This document shows positions 1 through 8,622 of a stretch of 64,000 nt of DNA, piece after piece. Source of the DNA: Planctomycetota bacterium (lineage in GTDB: Bacteria; Planctomycetota; SZUA-567; JAFGGJ01); contig JAFGGJ010000082.1 of the NCBI GenBank assembly GCA_016930595.1, positions 1 to 64,000 on the forward strand, given 5' to 3'. The notes under the pieces were generated by a model. The model made no database searches. It was given only the letters and a program-made list of their open reading frames with translations, and was not told the origin of the DNA. Position 1 is the stretch's first letter. Every line of letters starts with the position of its first letter. Made by a program: the position numbers and the translations under genes.

Positions 1-629
<629 letters not shown>

Positions 630-711
630 CGCAATAATCCGTATTGCCTTGAGGTCTGGCTGAGGAAGCAGGCGAAAGGGAACAACTACTGCGAAATAGA
701 CAAAGAGTTTT

Positions 712-824
712 CCGGTGACTTTAGCGGGGAGGAAACACCCGATCCCATTCCGAACTCGGAAGTTAAGCTCCCCAGCGCCGATTGTACTGCGGGGTTCCTC
801 CGTGGGAGAGTAGGTCGTTGCCGG
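712..824 (+). rRNA. rrf: 5S ribosomal RNA
   Basis: The conserved 5S core GATCCCATTCCGAACTCGGAA lies at about 741-761 and is followed by GTTAAGC. The terminal helix is CCGGTGAC at 712-719, paired with GTCGTTGCCGG ending near 824. The length of about 113 nt is typical. It closes the rRNA operon in the order 23S-5S. Ends are inferred from helix pairing. Confidence 0.95.
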
Positions 825-830
825 GATTAC

Positions 831-870
831 GGGCCGGGGGCCTCTAAAGGGTCCCCGGCCCACTTTTTTT
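831..870 (+). terminator. Intrinsic terminator of the rRNA operon
   Basis: The sequence GGGCCGGGG pairs perfectly with CCCCGGCCC around a short loop, and the hairpin is followed by AC and seven T residues. It begins six bases after the 5S gene, where the rRNA operon should stop. Confidence 0.9.
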
Positions 871-912
871 ACCGGCAGCACGGAGTCGGGACACCGGGAG
901 CGGCGGGGATTA

Positions 913-941
913 TTGACACGCGCGTTTCCGCCGCATATACT
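913..941 (+). promoter_or_regulatory. Consensus sigma70-type promoter for the response regulator gene
   Basis: A perfect -35 box TTGACA (913-918) is separated by 17 bases from TATACT (936-941). It lies just after the rRNA terminator and about 25 bp upstream of the response-regulator start, with a Shine-Dalgarno AAGGAG at 952-957. The near-consensus boxes and spacing predict strong, housekeeping-sigma expression. Confidence 0.8.
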
Positions 942-965
942 TGACGGAGACAAGGAGAACGGCAT

Positions 966-1604
966 ATGGCAAAGAGATACGTCCTGGTGGTGGAAGACAA
1001 CCCCGACATATGCGCGCTGCTGGGCCGCCTGCTGGCTTCGTACGAGGCCGAAGCGGTGGTAGCAAGGACATCGGAAGAAGCCCTGGGGAAGATGAAGGCT
1101 CTGCCGGTGCACCTGGCCATGGTGGACGTTATCCTGGAGGGGATGCCGGAGGACGGGATAGAGATAGCGCGCAAGCTGCGGAAGGAAGGACTGCGTTCAC
1201 CGCTGTACGTCATGTCGTGCATGAAGACGGACGAACTGCCGTCGGACATCGACGAAATAGCGGACGGGTTTCTGGAGAAACCGTTTACGCTGTCGGACAT
1301 CAAGTCGGCCTTGCAGAAGCACCTTGGGACCGCGACGTCGCTCGGCAAGGGCACGGTGCTGCAGGACGTGCTGGGCCTCATGACGTCGGTGGCTACCGAG
1401 CAGGAGGAAATACGCCGGCAGCAGGGGCGGCTTACGAATTTCATAATGCTGCTGCAGGATCCGAAAGGGGCCGGGTCGGCGCAGCTCGACGCTCTGCGTG
1501 CGTCGGTAGGCAGGTACGAGGCGGGGCTGGAACGCGTGCAGGAAACGCTTGAAGACGTGCAGGAACTGCTGAAAGATCTGCGTTCTTCCGACGAAGGAAA
1601 GTGA
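966..1604 (+). CDS. Single-receiver response regulator with C-terminal coiled coil
   Basis: A 212-residue protein whose first 120 residues form a CheY-like receiver domain: acidic pocket E10-D11, phospho-acceptor D54 in the stretch LAMVDVIL, switch residue S84 and the K105-P106 pair. The remaining 90 residues have no DNA-binding or enzymatic output domain and look helical, with heptad-like Glu/Leu/Arg (about 165-208), probably a coiled coil for dimerisation or partner binding. It sits alone behind a strong promoter with an AAGGAG site nine bases before the ATG. No histidine kinase is adjacent, so the cognate kinase is an orphan elsewhere. The function beyond phosphorylation-dependent signalling is unknown. 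Confidence 0.88.
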   Translation: MAKRYVLVVEDNPDICALLGRLLASYEAEAVVARTSEEALGKMKALPVHLAMVDVILEGMPEDGIEIARKLRKEGLRSPLYVMSCMKTDELPSDIDEIADGFLEKPFTLSDIKSALQKHLGTATSLGKGTVLQDVLGLMTSVATEQEEIRRQQGRLTNFIMLLQDPKGAGSAQLDALRASVGRYEAGLERVQETLEDVQELLKDLRSSDEGK

Positions 1605-1660
1605 CGGTGCCGCCGGGATCCGGCGGGCAGCGGGATTCGGGCATTCAACCGGGAAGCCTA

Positions 1661-2314
1661 ATGTCATACGAAGCGGTACTATTCGATCTGGACGGCACTC
1701 TGCTGGACACGATAGAAGATCTTGGTGATTCTGTCAACGCGGCGCTTGCGGAGATGGGTTTTTCCGGGCACGGCTACGAGGCGTACAAGATGTTCATCGG
1801 CTCGGGCATGGAGACGCTGATCCGCCGGGCGCTGCCGGAAGGCCACAGGGATGAGGGCACGGTGCGGGGGACTCTGGACCGCATGCGCCGGGTGTACGCC
1901 GGCAGGATGACGGCCAGGACGCGGCCATACGCGGGAGTGCCGGAGCTGCTTGACGGCCTGACGGAACTCGGCGTCGGCAAGGCGATCCTGTCGAACAAGC
2001 CCGATCGTTTCACCCGGCGGCTGGTGGAAGAACTCCTGGGCGGCTGGGATTTCGACGTGGTGCGCGGCGCTCTGGATGGAATACCGACGAAGCCCGACCC
2101 GACAGGCGCCCTGCGTGTCGTGGATGAAATGGGCGTCAGGCTCGGGGCGACGGTGTACGTCGGCGACTCGGGCACGGACATGGGAATGGCCCTGGCGGCG
2201 GGCATGGGGGCTTTCGGGGCGACGTGGGGGTTCAGGCCGCGTTCGGAGTTGGTGGAAGGCGGTGCGATGGAGCTGCTGGAAAGGCCGCAGGATCTGCTCC
2301 GGTTCTTCCCTTGA
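1661..2314 (+). CDS. HAD-superfamily phosphatase, phosphoglycolate phosphatase-like
   Basis: A 217-residue HAD hydrolase of the Gph/PGP subfamily. Motif I is FDLDGTLLDT with nucleophile D9 and acid D11, motif II is ILSNKP, motif III lysine is in GIPTKPDP, and motif IV is YVGDSGTDMGMA. The helical cap between motifs I and II (about residues 15-85) is the C1 type seen in 2-phosphoglycolate phosphatases. An upstream in-frame GTG at 1601 would add 20 residues overlapping the previous gene, but homology begins at the ATG at 1661, so that start was chosen. Likely role: dephosphorylation of phosphoglycolate or a similar small phosphate ester. The exact substrate cannot be read from sequence. Confidence 0.85.
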   Translation: MSYEAVLFDLDGTLLDTIEDLGDSVNAALAEMGFSGHGYEAYKMFIGSGMETLIRRALPEGHRDEGTVRGTLDRMRRVYAGRMTARTRPYAGVPELLDGLTELGVGKAILSNKPDRFTRRLVEELLGGWDFDVVRGALDGIPTKPDPTGALRVVDEMGVRLGATVYVGDSGTDMGMALAAGMGAFGATWGFRPRSELVEGGAMELLERPQDLLRFFP

Positions 2315-2354
2315 CGCGAGGGACGGGGACCGGTCGGCAATTTGCGGCGGGCGG

Positions 2355-2383
2355 TTGACGGAGGGCGGCATTACGGTTACCAT
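2355..2383 (+). promoter_or_regulatory. Probable promoter of the metallophosphoesterase pair
   Basis: TTGACG (2355-2360) and TACCAT (2378-2383) are separated by 17 bases, 66 bp upstream of the first metallophosphoesterase gene. The -35 is strong and the -10 moderate. Confidence 0.45.
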
Positions 2384-2449
2384 ATGCAGGATTAAGCTGG
2401 ATATGGCAGGCACGAAAGCGGGATCGGCACGCTTACGGAAGAGCGCGGG

Positions 2450-3208
2450 ATGAAGGCCATAATATCCGACGTTCACGGCAACCTGGCGGCCCTCGAAGCT
2501 GTCCTGGAGGATATCGACAGCAAGGATGTTGACGAAATAGTGTGCCTGGGCGACGTGGTGGGATACGGGCCCGAACCCGTGGCGTGCCTGGAGAAACTGA
2601 GCTACCTTATGGACGGGGTGCGTTGCGTGATGGGGAACCACGAGGAAGCCGTAACGGCTGGCTCGGCGGACAGCTTTACGAGCAGGGCGAAGAGGGCGAT
2701 TGAATGGACAAAGGTTCAGCTGTTCGGGCCGGAGGGCAACCCTCACCCCGACGCCCAGGCGAGGATGGAATTGCTTTCGACCCTGCCCACGATAGTTGAG
2801 CGGGACGGGACGTTCTACGTGCACGGCTCGCCCAGGAACCACACGAGGGAATACATTACGCCCAGGGACGTCCGGAACAAATCGAAGATGAAGGCGATTT
2901 TCGACCAACTGGAAACGTTCTGTTTCGCCGGGCACACGCACATAGCGGGCGTGTTTACGGAGGAAGGTTTTTCGACTCCGGCGGACCTGATGAACATATA
3001 TCTGACCGGCACGGAAAAGGCCATTGTGAACGTCGGTTCCGTGGGCCAGCCGCGTGACGGCAACCCCAAGGCTTCCTACGCGACCTTCGACGGCGACACG
3101 GTTATTTTCCGGCGGGTGGACTATGACGTGAACAGGACGGCGGATCTCATATACTCGATATCCGAACTGGACAGGTCGCTTGGAGACCGCATCAAGGTGG
3201 GCCGTTGA
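2450..3208 (+). CDS. Calcineurin-like metallophosphoesterase, copy 1
   Basis: A 252-residue metallophosphoesterase of the YfcE/MJ0936-like group. The dimetal ligands are intact: D7-x-H9 in ISDVHGN, D35 in LGDVVGYGP, N63-H64 in GNHE, a later His in FYVHGSPR, and GHTH near residue 163. It carries the signature VGSVGQPRDGNP followed by a C-terminal helix. It probably cleaves phosphodiesters or phosphoprotein/dinucleotide substrates in the cytosol; substrates in this group are poorly defined. The stop codon abuts the ATG of a paralogue, and a third member lies at 48348-49088, so this family is amplified locally. Confidence 0.88.
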   Translation: MKAIISDVHGNLAALEAVLEDIDSKDVDEIVCLGDVVGYGPEPVACLEKLSYLMDGVRCVMGNHEEAVTAGSADSFTSRAKRAIEWTKVQLFGPEGNPHPDAQARMELLSTLPTIVERDGTFYVHGSPRNHTREYITPRDVRNKSKMKAIFDQLETFCFAGHTHIAGVFTEEGFSTPADLMNIYLTGTEKAIVNVGSVGQPRDGNPKASYATFDGDTVIFRRVDYDVNRTADLIYSISELDRSLGDRIKVGR

Positions 3209-4015
3209 ATGAAGAAGGCCATAATTTCCGACATCCACGGCAACCTGGAAGCGCTGGAAGCGGTACTCACGGATATCGATTATTACGGTCTGGAAGACAT
3301 CATCTGTCTCGGCGACGTGGTGGGTTACGGTCCCAACCCCGTGGAATGCCTGGACCTTGTAATGAAGCGCTGCAGCGTGACCATATGCGGCAACCACGAT
3401 ATTGCCGTGTTGAACCAGGCGTTCGGCTTCAACAAGTGGGCCAAGCGTGCCATTGACTGGACGCGCAGGAAGTTGAAACCCGGGTTCATGTCGAGACCGC
3501 AGACGCGTGCGCGGTGGGAGTTTCTGATGTCCCGCCCGGACCGCCACGAAGAGGACGACGGCAACATCCTGTACGTACACGGCTCGCCCAGGGACCCGGT
3601 CATGGAATACATGGATGAGAACGATCTGATGAACGTCGGTTTCGGGCCGGACAGCAAGATCATCGAGGTGTTCAACCTGGTGAAATGGGTTTCGTTCATC
3701 GGGCATTCGCACAAGCCTGGTATTTTCACGCACTATCCCAAGAAGGACGACTACGCGTATACGCACCTGTGGGACCTGCCGGATCTGAAACTCAAGCTGG
3801 GAGAGCCCGGGGAATTCAAGGCGGTGGTGAACGTGGGTTCAGTGGGCCAGCCGCGAGACGGGGATCCACGTTCATCGTACGTGGTGCTCGACAGCGACGA
3901 GAAGACCGTCACGTACCGGCGGGTGTTTTACGACGTGGAGTTGACGCGCAGGAAGATACAGTCCATACGGGACCTCGACGAGAAGCTCGCTGCGCGTCTT
4001 GAAGCGGGCACGTAG
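3209..4015 (+). CDS. Calcineurin-like metallophosphoesterase, copy 2
   Basis: A 268-residue paralogue of the preceding gene, starting at the base after its stop (TGA-ATG), so the two are certainly cotranscribed and probably coupled. Metal ligands are present: D8-x-H10 (ISDIHGN), GDVVGYGP, GNHD, YVHGSPRDP and GHSH. It differs by an insertion of about 15 residues after GHSHKPGIF, containing YPKKDDYAYTHLWDLPDL, close to the active site, suggesting altered substrate specificity. It ends with VGSVGQPRDGDPRSSY and a C-terminal helix as in copy 1. Confidence 0.88.
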   Translation: MKKAIISDIHGNLEALEAVLTDIDYYGLEDIICLGDVVGYGPNPVECLDLVMKRCSVTICGNHDIAVLNQAFGFNKWAKRAIDWTRRKLKPGFMSRPQTRARWEFLMSRPDRHEEDDGNILYVHGSPRDPVMEYMDENDLMNVGFGPDSKIIEVFNLVKWVSFIGHSHKPGIFTHYPKKDDYAYTHLWDLPDLKLKLGEPGEFKAVVNVGSVGQPRDGDPRSSYVVLDSDEKTVTYRRVFYDVELTRRKIQSIRDLDEKLAARLEAGT

Positions 4016-4032
4016 GAGCTGGAGGATCAGCG

Positions 4033-4398
4033 ATGGGAAGGTTGGCTGCACTCCTGGCGATTGCGGTGGCGGCGGCGGGTTGCAACGGTGTCAGTGCCGT
4101 GTCTTCGAAAGTGGACAGCGTCGCCACGGGCGATCTGGTGGTGCTGCGGTCCGGCGAGAGGCTCCGGCTGGCGCACATAGAAGCTCCCCCGGAAGGGGCG
4201 GAAGGCTGGGAAGACAGCAAGGCGGTCCTCGAAAGGATCGTCAAGGACAAGCAGATCCAGATCAACCGCATAGGTGAAGACGCCGACGGGGCGATAATCG
4301 CCGACCTTGTAATCGAAGGCGTATCGGCGTCCAAGGTCATGCTCATAATGAACGCCGCGAAACCCCGCGACCGCAGGCCGGTATCGAAACGCCGGTAG
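4033..4398 (+). CDS. Small lipoprotein with degenerate thermonuclease (SNase-like) fold
   Basis: A 121-residue protein with a lipoprotein signal (MGRLAALLAIAVAAAGC, Cys17 as the lipidated residue), preceded by a good GGAGG site at 4021-4025. The mature part follows the staphylococcal-nuclease pattern: GDLVVLRSGERLRLAHIEAP corresponds to the D-x-V-x-L...vRLxgId-xP strand motif, and a later stretch EDADGAIIADLVIEG matches the DRYGR-x-LAxVxxxG region. The second catalytic Arg (DRYGR) is absent and the acidic residue after the IDTPE-like motif is not conserved, so nuclease activity is doubtful. It is probably an envelope-anchored binding protein. Confidence 0.6.
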   Translation: MGRLAALLAIAVAAAGCNGVSAVSSKVDSVATGDLVVLRSGERLRLAHIEAPPEGAEGWEDSKAVLERIVKDKQIQINRIGEDADGAIIADLVIEGVSASKVMLIMNAAKPRDRRPVSKRR

Positions 4399-4797
4399 GG
4401 GCGGGATTCGCCGCGGGTGCGAGAACGGCAGCCTTCAGGCGCCGTGAGCGCCCTGGCCCTGGGATCCTCCGTATCTCATGGCTGCCCAAGCGGTTACGGT
4501 CGTGCGCCCATGTCTTCCGCAAATATTCCCGAAACGAATTCACCGGCACCGCATCAGTAATACCGGAGTGTCACGGCGGGCCATTGTGGCCCGGCCGGAC
4601 GATGGGAGCGGTAGTGGCAGGGACGTGCTCCGGTGGAAAGACAAGGCATACTTCAGGCAGGCGGGGATGCGGTCCAGCTGCCGCTTGTGCCGGACTTGAG
4701 CGGAGCGGCGCAGGCGGTAAAATGGCTTCACAAGGCCGTTTCCAGGCGTGTCGGAAGGCGGAAGGCCGGATTGAACAGGGAAGGGCGCGGAAGCCGC
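4399..4797 (+). other. Intergenic region before the ECF sigma operon
   Basis: About 400 bp without a convincing gene. An in-frame extension of the sigma factor runs back to 4633 but shows no family similarity. The region holds a small hairpin, GGCGC/GCGCC, at about 4439-4453, a GGGCCA-TTG-TGGCCC hairpin near 4580-4594 without a T tract, and a candidate promoter at 4696-4723. No tRNA or riboswitch was recognised. Confidence 0.5.
4696..4723 (+). promoter_or_regulatory. Candidate promoter of the ECF sigma/VWA operon
   Basis: TTGAGC (4696-4701) and TAAAAT (4718-4723) are separated by 16 bases, about 75 bp upstream of the chosen sigma-factor ATG. It resembles a housekeeping promoter. I could not identify an autoregulatory ECF-type (AAC...CGT) motif with confidence. 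Confidence 0.35.
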
Positions 4798-5373
4798 ATG
4801 GGAGATAGCGAAGCCGTACTGCTGCGGGAAGCGATGGCCGGAAGCACGGGAGCTTTCGAGGAGCTCGCTCTCCCACTCGCCGACGGCCTCTATTCCGTGC
4901 TGGCCGGCATGGTGGGCAGGGCCGAAGCGGAAGACCTTCTGCAGGAAACCCTTATGAACGCCTACCGCGGCATTGGGAATTTCCGCGGTGACTGTTCCTT
5001 CAGGACGTGGGTTTCGCGGATCGCCATGAATGCAGCGAGAACGTTCCTGAGAAAAAAGCGCCCGCAGCAGGCGAACCCGGGAGAAGACGGCGACGCTTCG
5101 GGCGGCGATCTTTTCGACTGCCTGGCTTCGCCCGGGCGAGGGCCGGTGGAGGAGTTGACCGTGGAAGAAGACAGGGAAATGGTGGGCGCGGCCCTGAACA
5201 GGCTTACGCCCGAAGAGCGGGAGGTTCTCGTCCTGAGGGAAGTAGACGGTTTTTCCTACGACGAGATAGCCGGCGCCCTGCGGATTACACAGGCTTCGGT
5301 GCGTTCCAGGCTGCACCGCGCCCGCAACAGGATGCTGGGCCTGCTGGGTGGGAGGAAACGCGATGCCGTGTGA
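4798..5373 (+). CDS. ECF-family RNA polymerase sigma factor
   Basis: A 191-residue group-4 sigma factor. Region 2 spans about residues 15-85, with AEDLLQETLMNAYRGIGNFRG and a FRTWVSRIAMNAARTFLRKK motif. Region 4 is near the C terminus, with LTPEEREVLVLREVDGFSYD and a helix-turn-helix ending RSRLHRARNRM. A longer in-frame form from 4633 is possible, but the extra 55 residues have no sigma similarity, so the ATG at 4798 is preferred. Its last 11 bases overlap the next gene, which starts with an anti-sigma zinc finger, so this is a coupled sigma/anti-sigma pair. It likely responds to an envelope signal and may drive its own operon. Confidence 0.9.
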   Translation: MGDSEAVLLREAMAGSTGAFEELALPLADGLYSVLAGMVGRAEAEDLLQETLMNAYRGIGNFRGDCSFRTWVSRIAMNAARTFLRKKRPQQANPGEDGDASGGDLFDCLASPGRGPVEELTVEEDREMVGAALNRLTPEEREVLVLREVDGFSYDEIAGALRITQASVRSRLHRARNRMLGLLGGRKRDAV

Positions 5374-8300
5374 CTTTGACAGGGTTCTGATTGACGCGTA
5401 TGCCGATGGCGAACTTTCCCCGGAGGAAATCCAGGAGGTGGAAGGCCACATGGCCGTCTGCAACGAGTGCCATGAAAGGCTGATGGCGGTGAAAGGCCTG
5501 TCTGCAAGGTTGAAAACCGCCCTGCGGCTCAAGGCGCCTGCGGCCGCCGTGGAAGGTTTCCTCACCGGGATGCGGGAAGAAAGTGCCGGCAGGGCGCACA
5601 GGGACCGGAGGCTGCGCTTCTTCGGGCACACGTGGCGCGTGTCCCTGCGCGACGCCGTGGTTTTCGGCAGCATGGCGGCGTGCCTGCTGCTGGTTCTGGT
5701 TTCGGCGACCATTACGCCTCTTGCCGGGGCGAAAGATTCGGCCCCGATGAACTACATACGCCGGTCGATAACGGGGGTCGAAGACAGCGCCGGCGGCTGG
5801 CTCAAATCCGAGCAGGCGGTCAGAGAATACTGGGATGAAGTCGCCGAATGCGAAGCCCCCGTCGAAGAAGTCGCGAAGGAAACCGATTTTTCCGGCAGGT
5901 TCAACTACCGGCCACCCGAGACGCAGCCGTGGTCTTCCACACCCGGCAGCGGGGAAGCGCCTGCTGCAGTGCCGCCCGTGACCCGGCCCGCCCATGAGCC
6001 GTATGCCGACACCGGGCGTTCCAGAAGACAGCCTGCTTTGCCCATGACCAGGCCTGCTCCCACGTCCGTCACGACACCGGACGTTCCTGATTCGGGCGTG
6101 TATGCCGCAGAACCGGGTGACCGCATGGACATGGCGACGGCCCACGGCGATGAAGACGACATATCCGACATACCTATCGGCGGTACGGGGACGGTGGGGA
6201 TCTTCGGCTTGACCGGCGACGCCGACGGCCGACCGGCCAGGCGGCCCGAAAAGAGGAAAGAGGAGATACCCAGGCCTTCTCCCGACGACCCGCCCGTCGT
6301 GCAGGAGAAGCTCGATTGGGAGGTGGCGACGACTGCCGATGAGATTGCCTCCAAGGGGAAGGACGCTTCCCTTCATGCGGACGACAAGACGCCTTCCGAG
6401 TCCACGATTGAAATGGACAGGAAATCGCCTGACACCACGGAGGATACCCGCGGCAGGCCGGCGGCACGTCCGGTGAGCGAGACGCGCGGCGAAGAGTACA
6501 AAGCCGTTGCCGTCCTCAACGCCATGAAAAAACCTCCCGAGGACCGGGCCAAAGCCGTTGAGCGGCTCGAGGAAGAATACGGCAAGTACTCCATCCGCAC
6601 CGGCGGGGACGACACGTATCGCGGCGAAGCCGAAGACACGTCGACGACGGCCGTGGCCATGGAGGAACTGAAAGAACGGCTGGTGCAGGCCAGGAAGGAA
6701 AAGAAGGAAGCCGAAGAGAAACTCGACCGCGTCCACTGGGTGCTCGATACCCTGCGGACCAGGGGCATGGATGTTACAGGCACGGTTGTGAAGGAAGGAG
6801 CCGCTGAGCCGGCGATGGAACTCTCCGCCGGCAAGACACACCGCATGCTGGCGCCGCGGGACTACCCTGGACCTGTAGTCACGCGGAATGAAGCCGCCTT
6901 CGATCCAGCCAACCCGCGCGTGCAGAACGTATTGAAGATGCTGGGAGCCGTGAACGGACCCGTGGAAGAGCAGGGTGGCGAGGTCATTGCGGAATCTCCT
7001 CCCGCGCCGCCCGAAGAAAAGCAGTTCGTGGTGCTGGAGCAGAAGGAGACCGAACCCCTGGAGCAACAGGCCGTCGTTGCGGAGTCCACCATCGCGGACG
7101 TACCCACGGAAACAAAAGAGGTGCCCGTTGAGGGCCGCGAGGTCGAAACGCTTCACGGGGCGGTATTCAAGGAAGTTCCCGTCAACGCCTTTGTGCTGGC
7201 GGACAAGGATCGCTTTTCGACGTTCTCACTGGATGTCGATACCGCGTCCTACTCGCTGGCCAAGCGCTATATCTCGGCCGGCTACCTGCCGCCCCGCGGT
7301 GCCGTGCGCATGGAAGAATTCATAAACGCTTTCGACTACAATTACCCGCGCAGGTCGGGCGGCGTTTTCCACGTGGATACGAAGGCCATGCCGTCGCCGT
7401 TCGGCGAAGGTCTCACGCTGTTGCGTGTCGGAGTCGTCGGCCGGGTCATCGGCAGGGAAGCGAGGAAACCTGCGAACCTTGTGTTCGTCGTGGATTCTTC
7501 CGGCTCCATGGACCTCCCGGACAGGCTGCCGCTGCTGAAGTATTCCATAAAGCAGCTGGTGGGCGTGCTGGCTCCCAACGACAGGGTATCGGTCGTGACC
7601 TACGGCACCCGTGCGACCATTCTTCTGGAAGCCGCGAGCGCTTCCGACACGGAACGGATACTGGCCGCCGTTGATTCGATAAAAGCGGACGGCTCGACCA
7701 ACATGCTGGAAGGCCTGGCCCTCGGTTACGAAGTCGCCCAGCGCGTCTATGTCAACATGTCCAACGATGCGATACGCTCCGGCAGGGTCAACAAGGGCAT
7801 TATGAGCCGCGTGATGCTGCTTTCCGACGGCGTGGCGAACATGGGGTCGACAGAGGCCGCCGACATGCTTCACAGGGTCGAGCGTTACAAGGAGATGGGG
7901 ATCACCTTCAACAGCACGGGCTTCGGCGTGGGCAGCTACAACGACGCGGTGCTGGAGGAGCTTGCCAACAGGGGCGACGGCAGCTACCAGTTCATAGGCT
8001 CGTATGCCGAGGCGCGGCGCGTCTTCGGCGAGGAGATGTCGGCGTCGCTCCAGACCATCGCCTATGACGCAAAGATACAGGTGGAGTTCGATCCGCGGCG
8101 CGTCAGGCGGTACAGGCTGATAGGCTACGAGAACCGCGATATCGCCGATAAGGACTTCCGCAACGATGCGATAGACGCCGGCGAAGTCGGCAGCGGCCAG
8201 TCGGCCACGGCGCTTTACGAGCTGGAGGTCGTGCCTGCTCCCGCCGGCGTTCTTCCCGCCGACATCGGCACCGTTTACGTCCGCTACAGGGACGCCGACA

Positions 8301-8590
8301 GCGGCCGCGTCGAGGAGATATCGAGCGGCATTCCGGGCGACCTGCCCCGCAGCTACAAGGTGGAGGAGGCGCCGCGGCTGTACCTTGCCGCCGCCGTTGC
8401 CGAATTTGCAGAAATCCTGCGCGAAAGCGAACATGCAAGTGGCGGGAACCTGGACGACGTCATGAAAATGCTGTCGTACCTGGGCATGTATCAGGAGATC
8501 GGGGTCGGTGGGGGGACCGTTCAGGATCCCAAGCTGAGCGAATTGATATGGCTGGTGAAGCGTGCCAAGGGACTGCCCAGGGCGCAGTAA
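5363..8590 (+). CDS. Anti-sigma zinc finger fused to YfbK-type von Willebrand A protein
   Basis: A 1075-residue membrane protein starting at the ATG at 5363 (GGAGG at 5351-5355), overlapping the sigma gene by 11 bases. Residues 1-40 are a ZAS anti-sigma domain with H29-x3-C33-x2-C36 and the typical DGELSPEE lead-in. A transmembrane helix lies at about 99-124. Residues 125-600 are Pro/Glu/Asp-rich and low-complexity, with a coiled coil near 431-468. From about 605 it is a YfbK-like module: the N-terminal domain (FSTFSLDVDTASYSLAKRYI), a VWA domain with MIDAS motif D711-S-S-G-S715, and a C-terminal DUF3520-like domain. Topology implies a cytosolic sigma-binding end and an extracytoplasmic metal-dependent adhesion sensor. 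The fusion is unusual; the role is inferred. Confidence 0.88.
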   Translation: MPCDFDRVLIDAYADGELSPEEIQEVEGHMAVCNECHERLMAVKGLSARLKTALRLKAPAAAVEGFLTGMREESAGRAHRDRRLRFFGHTWRVSLRDAVVFGSMAACLLLVLVSATITPLAGAKDSAPMNYIRRSITGVEDSAGGWLKSEQAVREYWDEVAECEAPVEEVAKETDFSGRFNYRPPETQPWSSTPGSGEAPAAVPPVTRPAHEPYADTGRSRRQPALPMTRPAPTSVTTPDVPDSGVYAAEPGDRMDMATAHGDEDDISDIPIGGTGTVGIFGLTGDADGRPARRPEKRKEEIPRPSPDDPPVVQEKLDWEVATTADEIASKGKDASLHADDKTPSESTIEMDRKSPDTTEDTRGRPAARPVSETRGEEYKAVAVLNAMKKPPEDRAKAVERLEEEYGKYSIRTGGDDTYRGEAEDTSTTAVAMEELKERLVQARKEKKEAEEKLDRVHWVLDTLRTRGMDVTGTVVKEGAAEPAMELSAGKTHRMLAPRDYPGPVVTRNEAAFDPANPRVQNVLKMLGAVNGPVEEQGGEVIAESPPAPPEEKQFVVLEQKETEPLEQQAVVAESTIADVPTETKEVPVEGREVETLHGAVFKEVPVNAFVLADKDRFSTFSLDVDTASYSLAKRYISAGYLPPRGAVRMEEFINAFDYNYPRRSGGVFHVDTKAMPSPFGEGLTLLRVGVVGRVIGREARKPANLVFVVDSSGSMDLPDRLPLLKYSIKQLVGVLAPNDRVSVVTYGTRATILLEAASASDTERILAAVDSIKADGSTNMLEGLALGYEVAQRVYVNMSNDAIRSGRVNKGIMSRVMLLSDGVANMGSTEAADMLHRVERYKEMGITFNSTGFGVGSYNDAVLEELANRGDGSYQFIGSYAEARRVFGEEMSASLQTIAYDAKIQVEFDPRRVRRYRLIGYENRDIADKDFRNDAIDAGEVGSGQSATALYELEVVPAPAGVLPADIGTVYVRYRDADSGRVEEISSGIPGDLPRSYKVEEAPRLYLAAAVAEFAEILRESEHASGGNLDDVMKMLSYLGMYQEIGVGGGTVQDPKLSELIWLVKRAKGLPRAQ

Positions 8591-8622
8591 CCCGGGCCCG
8601 CCTGCCGTGAGGAGGACGCAAG

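Noticed and set aside
869-1648. Minus-strand frame opposite the response regulator
   Set aside because: Ser/Arg-rich shadow; the plus strand encodes a receiver domain with a promoter and ribosome site.
1679-3766. A 695-codon open frame on the minus strand
   Set aside because: It is antisense to the HAD and metallophosphoesterase genes, has no ribosome site or family similarity, and arises from strong GC-rich codon bias leaving few stops.
5285-7156. Long minus-strand frame opposite the VWA gene
   Set aside because: Shadow of the real gene; composition is Arg/His/Gly-rich noise.
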